A stretch of 10,547 nucleotides of DNA from Deltaproteobacteria bacterium (GCA_019308985.1 JAFDHB010000123.1:1-10547), one strand, 5' to 3'; counted from the first letter of the stretch, positions 1 to 7,041 are shown. Notes: generated by a model from the letters alone, not told the origin. Numbers and translations: made by a program.

Positions 1-867
1 AGCACTCACATCGCAGCCAACCGTAAATTCAATCCGACCACACCACTTATTGTCTTCTCTGTCGCAATACTTCAACAGCTCATGCTGGTATCCCGCCGTA
101 TCAGAGCGCATCCGGACCTTTTTGATTCCCTTCGGAAGACTCCCAATCGCCTCCTCAAGCACCCTCTTTTGCTCAAAGCCCGCCGGAACATTGCCGTCTC
201 GAAATTCCGTGTGCAACACCAGACCCTGCTCAGCCCACCATGTATTGACAGGCTGATAGGCTCGGTAGCCTTTATAACAAAAAAGCGCTTCAGCTTTCTT
301 CGTCTCCACCAACGTCGCATCAATGTCCAGCGTGGCCGTTGGCTCCGGGCGGTTGCTTTGCACAAAAGCTACCATATCCTCGTTCACCTTGCATAAGCCC
401 TTAAGTGCCTCATTCGGCTGCGGGATAAACGCCTTGCCCGGCTCCCTCAACCGCTCCTGCTCCTGGTCATGAAACTCGGCCAAATACCGAAATACAGATG
501 AGCTAGACGGCACACTTCGGGTTTTCTCTTTCCTCCACCGCTTCTTCAATGTCCTGCAGCCCTTGCGGCTCAAGCCCTGAGTCAACGCTTTGCCTAGCAA
601 CCGGCAAAAACCTTCATCAGATTCCAGCCTGTTCACATCTTCAACACACCGCCCGCCCACCAGGTTCAGCATCATCAGCGACACAACAGTCTTTGCGTCC
701 GTCCAGCCCTGGCCCCCTTGCCGTGCCTTTACATGCCGTTCAATGCTGCTCACCATCCCCGATCGGCATGCAAGATCAAGGTAAGTCCCGATTCCTCCCA
801 TTCCCGTCATTCCCGCACCTTGATGGTCAACTTCGTACTTGAATGCCAGCTCGCCTTGTGTCATCAT
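1..867 (-). CDS. IS1380-type transposase, 3' part cut by window edge
   Basis: This frame is open for 289 codons from an ATG at 867 to the window edge, with no stop, so the C-terminus lies outside. The protein begins MMTQGELAFKYEV. It matches the layout of IS1380-family DDE transposases: an N-terminal helical region ending in GRCVEDVNRLESDEGFCRLL, the PSSSSVFRYLAEFHD segment, then LDIDATLVET, which carries the presumed first catalytic Asp. The block FCYKGYRAYQPVNTWWAEQG follows, and then VRMRSDTAGY, with the presumed second Asp. The third acidic residue would lie beyond the edge. A Shine-Dalgarno GAGGTG (880-875) sits 7 nt before the ATG. No frameshift or stop is seen in the visible part, so the element may be intact. 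The family call is from remembered motifs; assignment to a subgroup is not possible here. Confidence 0.85.
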   Translation of the reverse strand, partial: MMTQGELAFKYEVDHQGAGMTGMGGIGTYLDLACRSGMVSSIERHVKARQGGQGWTDAKTVVSLMMLNLVGGRCVEDVNRLESDEGFCRLLGKALTQGLSRKGCRTLKKRWRKEKTRSVPSSSSVFRYLAEFHDQEQERLREPGKAFIPQPNEALKGLCKVNEDMVAFVQSNRPEPTATLDIDATLVETKKAEALFCYKGYRAYQPVNTWWAEQGLVLHTEFRDGNVPAGFEQKRVLEEAIGSLPKGIKKVRMRSDTAGYQHELLKYCDREDNKWCGRIEFTVGCDVSA

Positions 868-872
868 CTAAG

Positions 873-947
873 TTCACCTCGTTGATGATAGATTTTTGTC
901 TTCAAAAACATTCTATTCGCTTGATACATCAAGCGCAACGAGGTGAA
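873..947 (-). promoter_or_regulatory. Inverted repeat masking the transposase ribosome binding site
   Basis: TTCACCTCGTTG at 873-884 and CAACGAGGTGAA at 936-947 are a perfect 12-bp inverted repeat. In minus-strand RNA the downstream arm contains the transposase Shine-Dalgarno GAGGTG, so the upstream arm acts as an anti-SD. Between them lies an 8-bp-arm palindrome, CGCTTGAT-AC-ATCAAGCG (918-935), directly next to the upstream arm. Transcripts entering from outside would contain both arms and hide the ribosome binding site. Transcripts starting near 903 would not. IS10 and IS50 use comparable protection against read-through expression. The outer arm probably lies at or near the element's end, but no terminal repeat or target duplication could be confirmed. 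Confidence 0.6.
903..938 (-). promoter_or_regulatory. Candidate transposase promoter
   Basis: On the minus strand a TTGCGC -35-like box (938-933) and a TAGAAT -10-like box (915-910) are separated by 17 nt, predicting a start near 903. The -10 matches the sigma70 consensus at 5 of 6 positions; the -35 is weak (3 of 6). A start there would leave a leader of about 36 nt containing the ribosome binding site but not the upstream arm of the long inverted repeat. Inferred from sequence only. Confidence 0.4.
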
Positions 948-1006
948 ACATTTTCTTGACGGTGAATCAGGGACGGATACTCCTCTGTGCGATCCCGTTA
1001 TATAAA

Positions 1007-1018
1007 GACCCGGGGGTC
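1007..1018 (-). terminator. Weak hairpin after folD
   Basis: About 12 nt past the folD stop, minus-strand RNA can form GACC-CCCG-GGTC followed by TTTAT. The stem is short and the T tract is poor, so this is only a possible terminator. It is the only candidate between folD and the insertion element. Confidence 0.25.
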
Positions 1019-1029
1019 AATCAGATGTC

Positions 1030-1938
1030 TCACATCAGGCCGAGCTTGAATTTCAGGGAATTGAGGGTGTTTTTCATGAGCATGGTGATGGTCATTGGCC
1101 CGACGCCACCAGGGACAGGGGTGATCCACCCGGCGATCTCCTTGGCCGCGTCAAAATCCACGTCACCCTTGAGGATGGCTATCTTCTTTCCCGTCTTCTC
1201 ACTAATCTTCTCGCCCACACGGTTGACGCCCACATCAATGACACAGGCCCCGGGCTTGATCCACTCAGGCTTTACGAGCCCCGGCACGCCGGCTGCAACG
1301 ATGAGGATATCCGCGCGCTTACAGTGGGCGGCCAGATCCTTCGTGCGAGTGTGGACCACAGTCACCGTCGCGTTGGCCCCCGGTCCCTTCTGGAGCAGCA
1401 TGTTTGCAATTGGCTTGCCCACGATGTTGGACCTGCCGACGACTACTACCTCCGCCCCGCTTGTCTCCACGCCGGCGCGTACTATCATCTCCTGGATGCC
1501 CGCCGGGGTGCAAGGCGGGAACTTCACTTCCGAGCCCCCGATCATCAATCGTCCCACGTTCACCGGGTGAAACCCATCCACGTCCTTGTCCGGGTCGATT
1601 GCATTCAACACCTTCTTCTCGTCGATGTGTTTCGGAAGGGGCAACTGTACCAGGATACCATGAATAGTGTCGTCTTTGTTATACTTGTCGACCAGGGCGA
1701 GCAGATCCTCCTCCGAGGTGGTCTCGGGCTGGTTGTCCTGGATCTCCTTGAAGCCCAGGGCCTTGGCCGTCTTTATCTTGGCCGTCACATAGGAAACAGA
1801 GGCAGGGTTCTCCCCTACCAGAATGGTGACCAATCCGGGCACAACCCCGCGTTCTTCTTGGATCCTCTTTACCTCCGCCTCGATTTCCTTCAGGATTTCT
1901 TCCCGAATTTCAGTGCCTTTGATTAACTTTGCCGTCAT
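1030..1938 (-). CDS. folD: Bifunctional methylene-THF dehydrogenase / methenyl-THF cyclohydrolase
   Basis: FolD interconverts 5,10-methylene-, 5,10-methenyl- and 10-formyl-tetrahydrofolate in the cytoplasm, using NADP(H) or NAD(H). It feeds purine, formyl-Met and, in acetogen-type metabolism, C1 carbonyl/methyl flow. The 302-residue product shows the full family signature. Y50 and K54 sit in SYVTAKIKTAKALG, Q98 in ILVQLPLPKHID, and D121 in DPDKDVDGFHPVNVGRL; these are the substrate-binding and catalytic positions. The cofactor-binding segment VVVGRSNIVGKP is near 165-176, and the C-terminal signature TPVPGGVGPMT near 273-283. Length is close to the usual 280-300. The ATG at 1938 follows a purine-rich GGAAAGGAGAAGGTG. 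The gene stands alone, 379 bp downstream of the kinase gene, with its own promoter candidate and a structured leader, so it is probably transcribed separately. Confidence 0.97.
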   Translation of the reverse strand: MTAKLIKGTEIREEILKEIEAEVKRIQEERGVVPGLVTILVGENPASVSYVTAKIKTAKALGFKEIQDNQPETTSEEDLLALVDKYNKDDTIHGILVQLPLPKHIDEKKVLNAIDPDKDVDGFHPVNVGRLMIGGSEVKFPPCTPAGIQEMIVRAGVETSGAEVVVVGRSNIVGKPIANMLLQKGPGANATVTVVHTRTKDLAAHCKRADILIVAAGVPGLVKPEWIKPGACVIDVGVNRVGEKISEKTGKKIAILKGDVDFDAAKEIAGWITPVPGGVGPMTITMLMKNTLNSLKFKLGLM

Positions 1939-1993
1939 AGTTCACCTTCTCCTTTCCTTTGAGTTTCATCCTGTATTCTCTCGTATGACCCTC

Positions 1994-2117
1994 CTCCCCC
2001 AGGGCATCATAACCGTTCGGTAGCCTTGGGGAATTTTGCCTCACCCCCCAACTGCCCTCATCAAAATCTATTCCGAGGAATTAGTTCTTCGAGGCCTTAA
2101 GATGCCCCGGCCGGGAG
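1994..2117 (-). ncRNA. Structured RNA / riboswitch-like leader upstream of folD
   Basis: Minus-strand RNA from 2117 to 1994 can close into a multibranch fold. The closing stem pairs 2117-2113 (CTCCC) with 1994-1998 (GGGAG), 2110-2109 with 1999-2000, G2108 with U2001 as a wobble, and 2107-2101 (GGGCATC) with 2002-2008 (GATGCCC). This gives 15 pairs broken only by a 2-nt bulge. Inside are three hairpins. One has CCTC/GAGG arms (2094-2091 with 2059-2056) around ATTCCTCGGAAT (2081-2070). The second is TTGGGG/CCCCAA (2051-2046 with 2026-2031) with a 14-nt loop. The third is the small ACCGAACGGT hairpin (2021-2012). The fold ends 55 nt before the folD ATG. It does not match any riboswitch consensus I can recall (ZTP, THF-I, glycine, TPP, cobalamin and c-di-GMP were considered). 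It could be a folD regulatory leader or an independent small RNA. Confidence 0.5.
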
Positions 2118-2148
2118 ATTGGATAGCACAACCCAGGTGGAATATCAA
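2113..2148 (-). promoter_or_regulatory. Candidate promoter for folD leader RNA
   Basis: TTGATA (2148-2143) and TATCCA (2125-2120) are separated by 17 nt, and TG precedes the -10 in the extended -10 position (TGC-TATCCA). The predicted start, near 2113, coincides with the 5' arm of the structured element, which supports the two belonging together. The remaining gap from 2149 to 2317 shows no convincing gene or terminator. It has a small GC-rich palindrome around 2229-2245 without a T tract. Confidence 0.4.
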
Positions 2149-2317
2149 ACATAAATCACAGCGTCCGTTAGTCCTAACTTCATTGTCCTACATTGCGGGA
2201 TAGGTGGGGAGAGGGTCTTTTCGGAAGGCCGACGCCCGAAGCCGGTATTGTGGGGGTTGCGGTTCCTCGCCATAATTATCCATCAGACATATGGTCGATG
2301 GTTGGCATCCCGGCAAA

Positions 2318-4234
2318 TTAAGCCTTTTCATTCCCCTTTTGATACTGCCGGTCCAATACCTCCCTTACCTTGCGGGCCAGTTTCGTGGGGGAAAAGGGCT
2401 TTTCTATGAAGTCAATGTCTTTGGGTATGATGCCATGGCTCGTTATGACATTGTGGGTATACCCGGACATATACAGGACCCTCAAATCAGTTCTGCTGGA
2501 TTGGAGCCTTTCTGCAAGGTCCTTCCCCTTCATGCCGGGCATCACCACGTCTGTCAACAGGAGGTCAATCTTTCCCACAAACTCCTGGCTTACCCTTATG
2601 GCGTCATCGCCGTTTTTTGATTCAATGACGTTGTATCCGTACTTCAGGAGCGCCTTCTTAGCGAAATTTCTTACATTGTCATCGTCTTCCGCCAACAGCA
2701 CCAACTCTGAACCGCTTAGGTCTTCACCTCGTCCATAGATTCCTCTCTCGGTATCCTTGGTCTTTTTCGCTTTTGGAAGATATACCTTCATGGTCGTCCC
2801 ACATCCCGGTTCGCTGTAAGGCCAAATGTGCCCCCTATTTTGACTGACAATCCCATGAACAGTAGAAAGCCCAAGCCCCGTACCGATTCCCCGTTCTTTC
2901 GTTGTGAAAAAGGGTTCGAAAATGCGAGTGCGTAGTTCTTCATCCATGCCCACACCAGTGTCGCTGATTGCCAGCAAAACGTATTGGCCGGCTTTTCCCT
3001 CAAGTCCCCGTTTTCTGAAGTAACTAATATCCAGCTCCGCATTACTCGTCTCAACGGTGAGTTTTCCTCCCTCCGGCATTGCGTCCTTGGCATTGACCAC
3101 AAGGTTCATAATAACCTGGTTGATCTGGACTGGATCGATGTAGATGTCGTTCAAATTGGGGTCTAGCATAAGTTGAAGATCTATGTCTTCCCTGATCAGT
3201 CGCCTGAGCATCTTTTCCATATCCAAGATGGTTTCATTGACATTCAGGACTTCAGGTTGCCTGACCTCCTTGCGGCTAAAGGCAAGGAGCTGATGGGTAA
3301 GGGCTGCTGCCTTATCGCCCGCCTTTATTATCTCCCGCACATCCTCAAAAAGGGGACTATCCCTTTCTATCTCGGTGAGGGCGAGCTGTGCGTTTCCCAT
3401 AATGGTCGTCAGCAGGTTGTTGAAGTCATGTGCGACACCCCCAGCCAGAGATCCTATGGCCTCCATCTTCTGGGACTGGAGCAGTTGGGCCTGTAAGCTT
3501 TCCTTCTCCTTAACTTCATTCTTGCGTCGGGCTATTTCTCTCTTCAGTTGCCTGTTAAGGGCCTCGAGCTTTTCCCGTGCCGCGTCAGAGTCCTTCATTG
3601 CTTCTCTGATCCTCTTATTGGAAGCCTCCAGTTCATTTTTCTTTGCCGTGAGGTCAGCTGTCCTCTCCATGACCCGCTGCTCCAGCCTTTCTTTCTCCCT
3701 GGCGGAATCTTTTTCTCTTCTCTTTATTTCTGTCAAGTCGGTCACTATGGCGCAAACGGTTGGGGGGGACTCTTCCGGCAGGAATGTGAGGGTCAATCGG
3801 ACGGGGATCTCGATCCCCTGGACATTTCGCACCAGAACTTCAATGCTTTTAACTTCTCGAGGCCTCAATTTCATGGCTTGTTCTAAGGCCTCATGATCTT
3901 GCGATGAAATCAGTGATTTGATATTGCTTCCCATTATCCGCTCTATTGGTTTTGCTGTCATGTGCGCAAACCGCCTGTTGCAATAAAGTATCGTCCCATC
4001 TCCGGACAGAGTAAGGGCCCCCTCTCCCATCTGCTCCACCAGTATCCTGTATGAGTATTCTGCACCTCTCAGGGTGTATATCCTTTGCCCTTCCTCATGG
4101 GAGACTACGATTGCGTCCACTTCCCCATTCCTTATTGCCTCCAGGGTCTCCTCTGTCTCTTCCAGGCGGCTCCGGAGCTTTCTTATCTCCCCTTCCTTTT
4201 GCCTTAATATTTGCGCCAGAGATCTTTCCTGCAT
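2318..4234 (-). CDS. Soluble PAS hybrid histidine kinase with receiver domain (Kai operon)
   Basis: Likely sensor and output kinase of the Kai operon. The frame extends upstream to an ATT at 4249, but the ATG at 4234 (MQERSLAQIL) has an ideal GGGGAGG 6 nt before it, so 638 residues are annotated. Domains: N-terminal coiled coil (1-35); PAS (about 58-170, with LSGDGTILYCNRRFAHMT); long charged coiled coil (170-255); HisKA with GGVAHDFNNLL, phospho-His H269; HATPase with N box NLVVNAKDAM (N381), G1 DTGVGM (D425), FEPFFTTK and G2 GTGLGLS (451-457); and a C-terminal receiver with acidic pocket EDDD (516-518), phospho-acceptor D562 (LLLTDVVMPGMKG), S590 and K612. No membrane segment or signal peptide is seen, so it should be cytoplasmic. 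It lies 45 bp after kaiB2. All catalytic residues are present. There is no DNA-binding output domain, so phosphate presumably passes to an unlinked partner. Confidence 0.93.
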   Translation of the reverse strand: MQERSLAQILRQKEGEIRKLRSRLEETEETLEAIRNGEVDAIVVSHEEGQRIYTLRGAEYSYRILVEQMGEGALTLSGDGTILYCNRRFAHMTAKPIERIMGSNIKSLISSQDHEALEQAMKLRPREVKSIEVLVRNVQGIEIPVRLTLTFLPEESPPTVCAIVTDLTEIKRREKDSAREKERLEQRVMERTADLTAKKNELEASNKRIREAMKDSDAAREKLEALNRQLKREIARRKNEVKEKESLQAQLLQSQKMEAIGSLAGGVAHDFNNLLTTIMGNAQLALTEIERDSPLFEDVREIIKAGDKAAALTHQLLAFSRKEVRQPEVLNVNETILDMEKMLRRLIREDIDLQLMLDPNLNDIYIDPVQINQVIMNLVVNAKDAMPEGGKLTVETSNAELDISYFRKRGLEGKAGQYVLLAISDTGVGMDEELRTRIFEPFFTTKERGIGTGLGLSTVHGIVSQNRGHIWPYSEPGCGTTMKVYLPKAKKTKDTERGIYGRGEDLSGSELVLLAEDDDNVRNFAKKALLKYGYNVIESKNGDDAIRVSQEFVGKIDLLLTDVVMPGMKGKDLAERLQSSRTDLRVLYMSGYTHNVITSHGIIPKDIDFIEKPFSPTKLARKVREVLDRQYQKGNEKA

Positions 4235-4279
4235 GGACTTCCTCCCCAATAACCACTCGGAACGTTTTGCGCAACCGTT

Positions 4280-4612
4280 TCAAAGGCTCAAGCCTGCCAG
4301 CGCTCTCTCTTTGAGGGACAAATCACCTATCAAACGACGAACCGGGCCGGGGGACCTTTTTATCAAAGTGGGGACTGCAACTATCTGGTCTTCCAGTGCC
4401 CTTTTGGGGGTCTGGTATATATCAATTACTTCCAGGTCGTATCTCCCCTCCAGGTGATCGGCGCACAAGTCCTTGATATTATCAACTGTCCGAAGCGATC
4501 GGGATGTCATCCCGGCAACGTAAAGGCTAAGATTGTAGAATTGCTTCTCACTGCTTGATAAGCCTTTTTCAAAAGTTTTGCTTGCGTCCTTGATCGCGGC
4601 TCTCCTAGCCAT
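4280..4612 (-). CDS. Divergent KaiB-like protein (second copy)
   Basis: 110-residue KaiB-family protein with a thioredoxin-like or fold-switching fold. A basic N-terminal extension of about 24 residues precedes the KaiB domain: FYNLSLYVAGMTSRSL, then RYDLEVIDIYQTP, then the cis-proline motif AVPTLIKRSPGPVRRLIGDLS and KERALAGLSL. Compared with the upstream copy and cyanobacterial KaiB, the loop after VAG reads MTSRSL instead of (N/Q)TPN, and the ENPQLA segment is replaced by QTPKRAL. The KaiC-binding and fold-switch surface may therefore differ. The start ATG overlaps the upstream stop (TAATG), with GGGAG 8 nt before it, so translation is coupled to kaiB1. It lacks the CxxC redox pair of thioredoxins. 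It may compete with the other KaiB on KaiC or act as a SasA-like adaptor to the kinase; that is inference. Confidence 0.88.
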   Translation of the reverse strand: MARRAAIKDASKTFEKGLSSSEKQFYNLSLYVAGMTSRSLRTVDNIKDLCADHLEGRYDLEVIDIYQTPKRALEDQIVAVPTLIKRSPGPVRRLIGDLSLKERALAGLSL

Positions 4613-4971
4613 TAGGCTTCTCCCTTCGGCCTCGGGCGCAGGTCAAGTCCTACCACCACGCGCTCCGTGTCGGACAGGTTTCCGATTATCTTCTTTAGCG
4701 GGGGAGGTAGCTTCCTCACCAGGGTTGGTATGGCCATGATCTGGTCCCCGGCTGCCAGTTGTGGGTTCTCAAGGAGATCGATCACCTCGATACGATATCT
4801 TCCCCTGAGGCGTTCTTCGCAGATCTTCTTGAGGTTCGCGAATGCTGCCTGGCAATTTGGGGTCTGGCCGGCCACGTAGAGCCGCAAGTTATAGGTTTCA
4901 CCGTTGGTTCTTGCTTGTCCTGATCCTTTTTGCTTCACGGCCTTGGATACGGTCCTCTTTTTGTCCTCCAT
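4612..4971 (-). CDS. kaiB: Circadian-clock-type protein KaiB
   Basis: KaiB partner of the adjacent KaiC. The conserved domain runs [24 protein letters not shown], then [54 protein letters not shown]. This is very close in pattern to cyanobacterial KaiB, including the (A/I)PTL cis-proline motif and the GNLSD..VVGLDL C-terminal part that refolds when KaiB binds KaiC. Two starts are possible. The ATG at 5022 overlaps the kaiC stop as ATGA but has only AGGA before it. The ATG at 4971 ([12 protein letters not shown]) has a strong AAGGAG 6 nt upstream and is chosen, giving 119 residues. Either way a basic 24- to 41-residue N-terminal extension precedes the domain. In cyanobacteria KaiB binds the KaiC CI ring and sequesters KaiA. 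With no kaiA here, its role is probably to modulate KaiC ATPase or phosphorylation state directly. Confidence 0.93.
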   Translation of the reverse strand: MEDKKRTVSKAVKQKGSGQARTNGETYNLRLYVAGQTPNCQAAFANLKKICEERLRGRYRIEVIDLLENPQLAAGDQIMAIPTLVRKLPPPLKKIIGNLSDTERVVVGLDLRPRPKGEA

Positions 4972-5018
4972 CGCTGACTCCTTGATAATACTATTGTTTG
5001 CCCCAGCAGTGCCCCTGC

Positions 5019-6752
5019 TCATTTCCTGAGCTTGGCGCGGGTCGGAGTATCATGGTTTGCCTGTCGTCTTGAAGCCATCCGTTCCCGATCCTCCTCCACC
5101 CGTGCTTCCATCGTCTCGATCTCCCGAAGCCTTCTTGTTATTCCGTCCTCCTCAGACTCAAACTGGGCGCGCAAAGCACTGACCTGGGCCTCCATAACCT
5201 TTCTCTTACGCTCGAGATCCAGTTTGAGACGATCCATTTCCTGCCTTCGTGCCAGTAGCTCCGCTCTCTCCCTGGCCTCCTGAGCAATTCTGGCAGAACC
5301 GGTCAGCACTTCTCCTCCACCCACATAGACGTCCAAAAGGTCTATGCCCCTGTCCGTTATTACGAATTCCCTTACCTGGTTAGAATGGGCCATGCCCCGG
5401 GATTTCAGGACATACATAAGATAATTACGTTCCCCGCTGACCTCCACGTCACGTAACATCAACCAGGTATCGGCAAGGGATGAAATGCCTGATTCTGTAA
5501 ACTCCAGGGGCTGCCCCCCAATGGTCAAGCTCGTTAGTATAGTGGTTATCTGGTTCATCTTGAGGTAATCCACCAGGCGGACCAGCATCTGCTTTATATC
5601 CCGCCCGCCGGCCAGAATGGCGAAAGAGGTAATGGGATCGAGGATTACTGCATTGGGCCTAAAATCACGGATGGCCCTGTTCATCACGGCCAGGTGCAGC
5701 TCCAAGCCATGGAGGGTCGAACGGGCATTATGGAACCTGAGCAATCCCCTTTTTACCCATTTGTCGAGGTTGATACCAACAGACCGCATGTTGCGGAGGA
5801 TCTGGTCCATGGATTCCTCGAATGCAAAGTAGAGGACCCGTTCTTTTCCGCGGCATGAGGCATCAGCAAAGCTGGCGGCAATTGTGGTCTTACCCGTTCC
5901 GGCCGTACCAGTGATCAGAACCGTGCTTCCTCGATAATACCCCTGCCCTCCCAGGATACCGTCCAGCCTCTTTATGCCGCTTGATACCATCTCTGTGCTG
6001 GCCGGGTGCTCCAGCCCCAGGGAGGTAATGGGCATAACCAACATTCCCCTCTTATCGATCAGAAAGGGATAGGCGTTGGTGCTGTGCATCGATCCCCGGT
6101 ACTTGATCACCTGCAACCTTCGCGTAGAGATATCTCGCTCCAACCTATGATCGAGCACAATCACACAGTCCGAGACATATTCTTCCAGGCCTTGGCGTGT
6201 CAAAGTCTGGTCGCCCTTTTCGCCCGTTATTATGGCAGTGACCCCCTTGTCTTTCAGCCACCGAAACAGACGTCGCAACTCAGATCTTACAACAGCTTCG
6301 TTTGACAATGCACTGAAGAGCGACTCGATCGTATCCATGACCACTCGCCTGGCACCAATGGAATCAATGGCAAGGCCCAGCCTGACAAACAGGCCCTCCA
6401 GATTGTATTCGCCTGTCTCTTCTATGTCGGATCGCTCTATGTGAACGTGATCGATCACCATTTTCTTCCGGGCCACCATCCCCTTCAAGTCGAAACCCAA
6501 GGATGCCGAGTTTTTCACCAGTTCCTCAGGTGTCTCTTCGAAGGCGACAAACACACCCGGCTCTTTGAACTGTTCAGCGCCATGTACCAGAAATTCCATG
6601 GAAAGTAATGTCTTGCCAGAGCCTGGTCCGCCGCACACCAGGGTGGGGCGCCCCCTGGGCAGCCCGCCATTCGTAATCTCGTCCAGTCCCTGGATTCCGG
6701 TCAGGCACTTTTCCAGCACATCAAGGGGTGGTTTGGCTCTCTTTCCGCTCAT
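5019..6752 (-). CDS. kaiC: KaiC-family double-domain ATPase with coiled-coil tail
   Basis: 577-residue RecA-like protein with two KaiC domains. CI has Walker A GGPGSGKT (41-48), catalytic glutamates E72/E73 (FEETPEE) and the hydrophobic strand [13 protein letters not shown] has Walker A GTAGTGKT (282-289), E312/E313 (FEESMDQ) and [10 protein letters not shown]. The CII phosphorylation segment aligns as [12 protein letters not shown]419, S424 and S425 correspond to T426, S431 and T432 of Synechococcus KaiC, so both phospho-acceptor positions are hydroxylated and T432 is replaced by Ser. Hexamer formation, autokinase and ATPase activity are expected from the family. After about residue 485 the cyanobacterial A-loop/KaiA-binding tail is replaced by a roughly 90-residue Arg/Glu-rich coiled coil ([19 protein letters not shown] and onward). 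The ATG at 6752 has AAGGAG 6 nt upstream. It is first in the operon, and its stop overlaps a possible kaiB start. Confidence 0.95.
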   Translation of the reverse strand: MSGKRAKPPLDVLEKCLTGIQGLDEITNGGLPRGRPTLVCGGPGSGKTLLSMEFLVHGAEQFKEPGVFVAFEETPEELVKNSASLGFDLKGMVARKKMVIDHVHIERSDIEETGEYNLEGLFVRLGLAIDSIGARRVVMDTIESLFSALSNEAVVRSELRRLFRWLKDKGVTAIITGEKGDQTLTRQGLEEYVSDCVIVLDHRLERDISTRRLQVIKYRGSMHSTNAYPFLIDKRGMLVMPITSLGLEHPASTEMVSSGIKRLDGILGGQGYYRGSTVLITGTAGTGKTTIAASFADASCRGKERVLYFAFEESMDQILRNMRSVGINLDKWVKRGLLRFHNARSTLHGLELHLAVMNRAIRDFRPNAVILDPITSFAILAGGRDIKQMLVRLVDYLKMNQITTILTSLTIGGQPLEFTESGISSLADTWLMLRDVEVSGERNYLMYVLKSRGMAHSNQVREFVITDRGIDLLDVYVGGGEVLTGSARIAQEARERAELLARRQEMDRLKLDLERKRKVMEAQVSALRAQFESEEDGITRRLREIETMEARVEEDRERMASRRQANHDTPTRAKLRK

Positions 6753-6931
6753 CTTTTTCTCCTTGCCTGGTTTTGCAGAAATCTCATTGGGTTGTCAGGT
6801 CGCAATAATATCCCCATATAACACTACAGCGACACTTCGCTAATAACCATGTGTAATTCGATCTGCAATATTCCCTTGAATCCTTTGACAGCGTCATTCC
6901 GGCCCTGGACTCAAGTGGAGGGTAAGCCCCG

Positions 6932-7003
6932 GTGGAAATGCCACTGTTCTCGCCCCTCCTCGGGATCGCGGATGCGCGATTCCTGCCTCCGGATGGAGAC
7001 AGG
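6932..7003 (-). repeat. Cluster of adjacent hairpins in kaiC upstream region
   Basis: Three neighbouring palindromes are seen. The first is CCTGcCTCC-GGAT-GGAGaCAGG (6982-7003). The second is ATCGCG-GATG-CGCGAT (6965-6980), extendable by a G-U pair and two G-C pairs on the plus strand. The third is GTGG-AAATG-CCAC (6932-6944). Just beyond is GTCATTCCGG (around 6894-6903), which also occurs near 10295. The block is either a dispersed REP-like repeat or the structured leader of the kaiC mRNA. The rest of the 6753-7212 gap contains no ORF with coding character. Confidence 0.4.
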
Positions 7004-7041
7004 CTTTGGGGGTATCGCAGGGGTAAGGGGCACAAAGTGTC

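Noticed and set aside
1994..2117. 6S RNA or a fluoride/ZTP riboswitch ahead of folD
   Set aside because: Fold and conserved core words do not match: no ZTP GACUGGC core, the branched shape is unlike the 6S rod, and only partial resemblance to the fluoride core. Left as an unassigned structured RNA.
4235..4249. Five extra codons at the start of the kinase from an ATT
   Set aside because: ATT is a very rare start, and these codons overlap the GGGGAGG ribosome binding site of the ATG at 4234.
4972..5022. Longer kaiB1 start overlapping the kaiC stop as ATGA
   Set aside because: Possible by translational coupling, but the internal ATG at 4971 has a much stronger AAGGAG and the 17 extra residues lie outside the KaiB domain. 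Kept as an alternative only.
6784..7035. 83-codon minus-strand frame between lplA and kaiC
   Set aside because: It covers the palindrome cluster and REP-like sequence, has a low-complexity product and no recognisable domain or ribosome binding site.
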